Shown here: piece after piece, positions 60,537 through 64,000 of the stretch | Numbering within the stretch: position 1 is the first letter of the stretch | Layout: every line of letters begins with the position of its first letter | Source: Bryoerythrophyllum caledonicum | Lineage: Eukaryota > Streptophyta > Bryopsida > Pottiales > Pottiaceae | Assembly (NCBI GenBank): GCA_963971425.1 | Contig: OZ020516.1 | Coordinates: forward strand, 17,286,593-17,350,592 | Length of the DNA stretch: 64,000 nt | Direction: 5' to 3' | Translations under genes and position numbers: made by a program | Notes under the pieces: generated by a model | Told to the model about the DNA's origin: nothing | What the model saw: only the letters and a program-made list of their open reading frames with translations | Database searches by the model: none

Positions 60537-63500
60537 ATGTCTTCAAGTTGCGGACCGGACGATGAGTTTACTGATTCTGCGAGCGTTAACCTTGATGTTG
60601 AAGCCAATGACGAGCGTAACCGATATGAACCGAGCATGAGTGCTTTACTTTGCTACCCTGGACATGGCGTTGTTGGACATGCCATTGTCATTGAAGCCGT
60701 TCCTACTAGGTGTTGGCTTGGCGTCGACATTGATCTCGCATTCGCGGAATTGACTCTTCTTCGACCTGTTAAGATACATGCACGGGCGCGAAGTCTACTC
60801 ATTCATCCAATGTAGGAGGGCATCTCTGTCTTGGCTGAATTGATTGGTAGAACAATTCTCTGGGAGACAGCAAGCCTTGTCCTGACTTCAGACTCAGGCG
60901 AAACTTCTGGGTCGACAAACACCCCTCCTTTTGTACCTCAGGTAGAGTGGGTGGGGAGGTTGTGAAGCGCTTTAACGGTGATGGGGATCTTATGGCCTCT
61001 GGTCGCATTAATTGTGTCTATCCGATTGAGCCGTTTGAAAATAGTACTTTGGGGGAGGGGAACATTGGCACCACAGTATTTGACGTTTTCATCGGAGATC
61101 CTAGTGACATTATGTGTCATCAAAGGTGGCCCATTTCCGACTGCGCATTCGAAGGAGGACATAGTCTTAGCGATACGCTTGACCATTTCAATCGTCTTCC
61201 TGACGCACCGGACGCGAATGCGCACCTTGATGGCCACCCAAAAGCACCATACCGGTTTGTTCGTTGCAAAAAACAGACTGATGAGAAGATCAACGCGTTC
61301 GCTAAGAAGACTATGCCGGAAGAGATTCAAGCAGTGAATTCGCAATCATGTTGTTCTGACGAATGCGTGCGCTTAATCAGGCCCAGGATACTCTTTTCAT
61401 TCGCCAGAAGTTTTGGTTGAAAGACTTGACGAACGCCGGGATTATGCAAGGTCTGTGGGTGGACAATTACGCTATATGGGCAACAATCGGAAACGAAAGT
61501 ATGTCACTTGACTAGGTCAAGATATCTGTGCAACAGCGTGGTACAAAATCCATGGCATACCGAAATCAACATTTCACAAATACATGGACCAGTACAAGAA
61601 GGGCATCGTTTCCTCTACGCACAGGAACAAAGACGTCAAACAACCCTGCCTTGGAACCGTGCAAGCACTTGGTACGATTACGGTTATCATCAATGAGAGT
61701 GTTGATCACATGTCCAATCAGATGAGGTTGACAGTACCAGGGCGGATGGACACTCTAAAATTTTTGCCCTCTGGACATAGTTGGAAGAAGATCTAGGCTG
61801 ACGCCACAGAGGTATTACTCTACATAATACACCACATGAACCACTTATCCGCATTCACGTGTACTTTAAGCACTTCATGGTTATGATAATGTCCTAAAGG
61901 CCCTCTATCTTTGCTCTGTACATCTAGTTCATGGTAGGATCCTACGATCGCCAAGGGTATGCTACAATCTTACAGTCCTCCCATTCTGTGGTTATCCTCA
62001 ATCTGATTTAAGTTCAATTCTCACTGGGCACTCACCTGACGCACTTAATGTTTTGACTCTTTTGCAGTCAAATCTACAATGCGGGTTGCCCGCGGTTTCG
62101 CAATCCGCTGTGAGTAGAATCAGGAGGGAGCACTTCAACAATGTTGCGGTTAAACTCGTTGGGAGCTCATTTGCAAAGTGCACCCTCTATGACACTCTAT
62201 TGAAGTACATCAACAGATCAGTTAAGGGTTCCGCCGAATATAATTCGTTCGTGAAGCACAAACAAACCCACTGCAACCTCCAAGCTTTGTACAGGCGTGT
62301 GTACCATATCTGGAGAGAGGAGTCGAAGCGGCAAAAGGGCGATATTCTTTGTATTATCTACGATAATATGGATACAGCCAAGATAACTATTCCTCGTATG
62401 CGAGTTTCTACCAAACTCACATCACCCTTGGGCCAGTTCCCAATGAACGTCACCGGTATCGTCACGCACGGTCATGGAGATGGTGCCTATGCTCACTACT
62501 CCACTGACTTGTGGCCAAGAGACTCTAATTACACTATCTCCTCCCTTGCGAGATTGCTTTGGCGTCTCGAGGAACCACCCATTCGTGAATCAGTTAGAAT
62601 TTTTTCCCATGAGCCGGCCAATTCTTTCTTTGAAGCTATGCTCAGAGGGAAGTCCAGATGTATTCAGCTCTTACCTCCGGTAACGAATAACTCAACTGTA
62701 CCCGTCCCCCTTCCAAAAAAGTTATATCTGCAGCTTGACAACTCTGCAAAGGACAATAAGAACCAGTTTCTCATGGTGTTCTTATCGATGTTGACTTGTC
62801 GAAGGGTGTTCAAAGAAATCCAAGTTGGTTTCTTATTAGTCGGGCACACGCATGAGGATATTGATGCTTACTTAGCCACTTATCCAAGACCTTGAAGAGC
62901 CAGAATATTTATATTGTCGCGGAATTTGATGATGTCCTTCATGCAGTCGTAGGACTTGGGTTTTATGCTCGAGTGTGTTCAAGAGGTTGCTGATTTCAAA
63001 TCTTTCGTCCATGGTTATATTCGTGATGGTGCTGACAGACTTGTTGGCTTAGGAGAAATGCACTTCTTTAAATTCTACGTAGATAAAGAAGGGTGGCCCG
63101 TCATGCGATTTAAGGAACTTGCAGTTCATGCGCACTAGCTACCCAGAGACAAGCCTGCTATCCGTCTTTGGAAGGAGGATGCTGACGGAAAACCGATGCT
63201 ACCTTTCGGGCTCCCAAATCCTATACCTTTCAGGCGGTTGTGGGGCGATGAAGTTCCTTCTTCCACAGGCAATCCAGAGAAGGCAAGAGAGAAGGTTTCC
63301 AAAGCCCTTGATAAGAGGTTGTTCATCAAGTGTGGAATTCGAGGTTATATAGAATTTTGAGAACGCGGGATGCTTGAAAGTATGGGCTTTCATAAGGATT
63401 TTCCACCTTATATCGAATACTCGAATGGAATACTTGTAGAACTAGAGAAACCTCTTCCTCCCACTCCTACGGCCTTGGTAGAAGGCTTTTGGCCAATTCA

Positions 63501-63989
63501 TGATTGGAGAGCCATAGATCCAGCTCCATTGTGCCTCATTACTAGTGGAGATGTCACACCGAAGATGACGAACCTGAACTTCATTGTGGCCCAAGGAAAG
63601 AGAGACCAAAGGACGCCTTGAATCCATGGCGAGATGTCGAAGCGGGATCATGGATCCTACTCCGTCCTTCTCACCCCGAAATATATCCGGTCTGGTTAGG
63701 GAGAGCATGTTCAGTAGTCAATTGTGAAAGAAGGCATGCGGAATATGGGAAGTTCATTATCCAATTTTGGGAGCCAAGAAATCAATTCAAAAACCACAAG
63801 AAGAAGTATGAGGATTGTTGGGCAACAACGTGGGTTCCAGAAAAACGACGTCCACTTCAAGTTCATGTTAATGCCATCATATTTGCCTCCGCGTCAGGTA
63901 GGACGAACCCTAAGACTCGGACGATTCCAAAGAGGGACCGAATTGCAGCATTGGCTAACCTTGAAGCTGCAAACGTGGCGGACCCTTGA
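60537..63989 (+). pseudogene. DUF7869-type (GHTHED) transposase-like gene, multi-exon, frameshifted
   Basis: The gene appears to start at ATG 60537 (MSSSCGPDDEF). Family text follows: CCSDECVR (~61350), RQKFWLKDL, YMGNNRKRKYVT, DICATAWYKIHGIPKSTFHK and LKFLPSGHSWKK (to 61796). Intron 61812-62067 has donor GAG/GTATTA and acceptor TTTTGCAG/TCA, phase 0 on both sides. Exon 2 carries CIIYDNMDTAK, VTGIVTHGHGDGAYAHY, LQLDNSAKDNKNQF and LLVGHTHEDIDAYLA, the acidic signature of the family known from mosses, liverworts and algae as DUF7869, then YEDCWATTWVP near the end. Conserved Asp/Glu suggest an RNase H-fold nuclease/transposase (inference). Frameshifts near 61375, 61463, 62880, 62957 and 63615 and stops at 60813, 61509, 61794, 63136 and 63358 make it a pseudogene. 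The end is ~63989. Confidence 0.75.
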
Positions 63990-64000
63990 TGGTATTAGGG

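Noticed and set aside
1..63989. Variant nuclear genetic code (TAA/TAG as Gln, TGA as Trp) to explain in-frame stops
   Set aside because: Frameshifts, deletions and lost catalytic residues occur in several of the same genes, the intact Crinkler-type and LINE frames end at ordinary stops, and C-to-T decay explains the codons. Not fully excluded without RNA or protein data.

Overview
The window looks like low-gene-density nuclear DNA of a eukaryote. Coding sequence is split by GT-AG spliceosomal introns (80 to about 620 bp where I could test phase). The sequence is AT-rich, holds many short TTTAGGG/CCCTAAA motifs, and contains Helitrons, a Tourist-like MITE, a Ty3/gypsy element and a LINE. A green plant fits best, perhaps an early-diverging land plant or streptophyte alga, but this is an inference and no gene here settles it. 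Most recognisable genes are domesticated, horizontally acquired or transposon-borne, and most are decayed.

Layout. 0-2.6 kb: end of a fungal-type (telomere-linked) recombinase-RecQ helicase pseudogene. 3.5-5.5 kb: a direct-repeat family split by a tandem Helitron cluster that also holds a tRNA-Arg-like sequence and a tiny LINE 3' copy. 5.7-7.2 kb: an element with long inverted termini. 8.4-9.3 kb: a JmjC-domain relic. 9.3-30.8 kb: essentially non-coding, with a LINE 3' micro-copy (11.6 kb), a Tourist-like MITE (18.2-18.8 kb), tandem duplications (25.5-26.3 and 27.1-28.2 kb), a 40-bp minisatellite, and many short telomere-like motifs. 31.5-33.9 kb: an apparently intact two-exon Crinkler/RHS-type P-loop gene. 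34.7-37.3 kb: the 3' part of a LINE with RNase H and a restriction-like endonuclease domain (Dualen/RandI-like). 38.2-43.4 kb: a degenerate Ty3/gypsy retrotransposon that carries a cytosine-5 DNA methyltransferase between protease and reverse transcriptase, and a PHD-finger relic after the integrase. 48.5-56.7 kb (minus strand): two FCP1-like HAD-phosphatase genes and a multi-exon gene whose product resembles a ParB domain fused to a DNA methyltransferase. 57.4-58.5 kb: a T-rich satellite. 60.5-64 kb: a multi-exon, frameshifted gene of the transposase-like DUF7869 (GHTHED) family.

Two candidate novel systems stand out. The first is the gypsy element with its own DNA methyltransferase and PHD finger. 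The second is the 48-62 kb neighbourhood, where a ParB-methyltransferase gene, FCP1-like genes and the DUF7869 gene share introns and flanks studded with a GATC-centred palindrome not seen in the first 48 kb.

Most premature stops in recognisable frames sit where a CAA/CAG/CGA (Gln/Arg) or TGG (Trp) codon would fit. That is the pattern expected from C-to-T decay of methylated DNA. Frameshifts in several of the same genes argue for pseudogenes rather than a variant genetic code.
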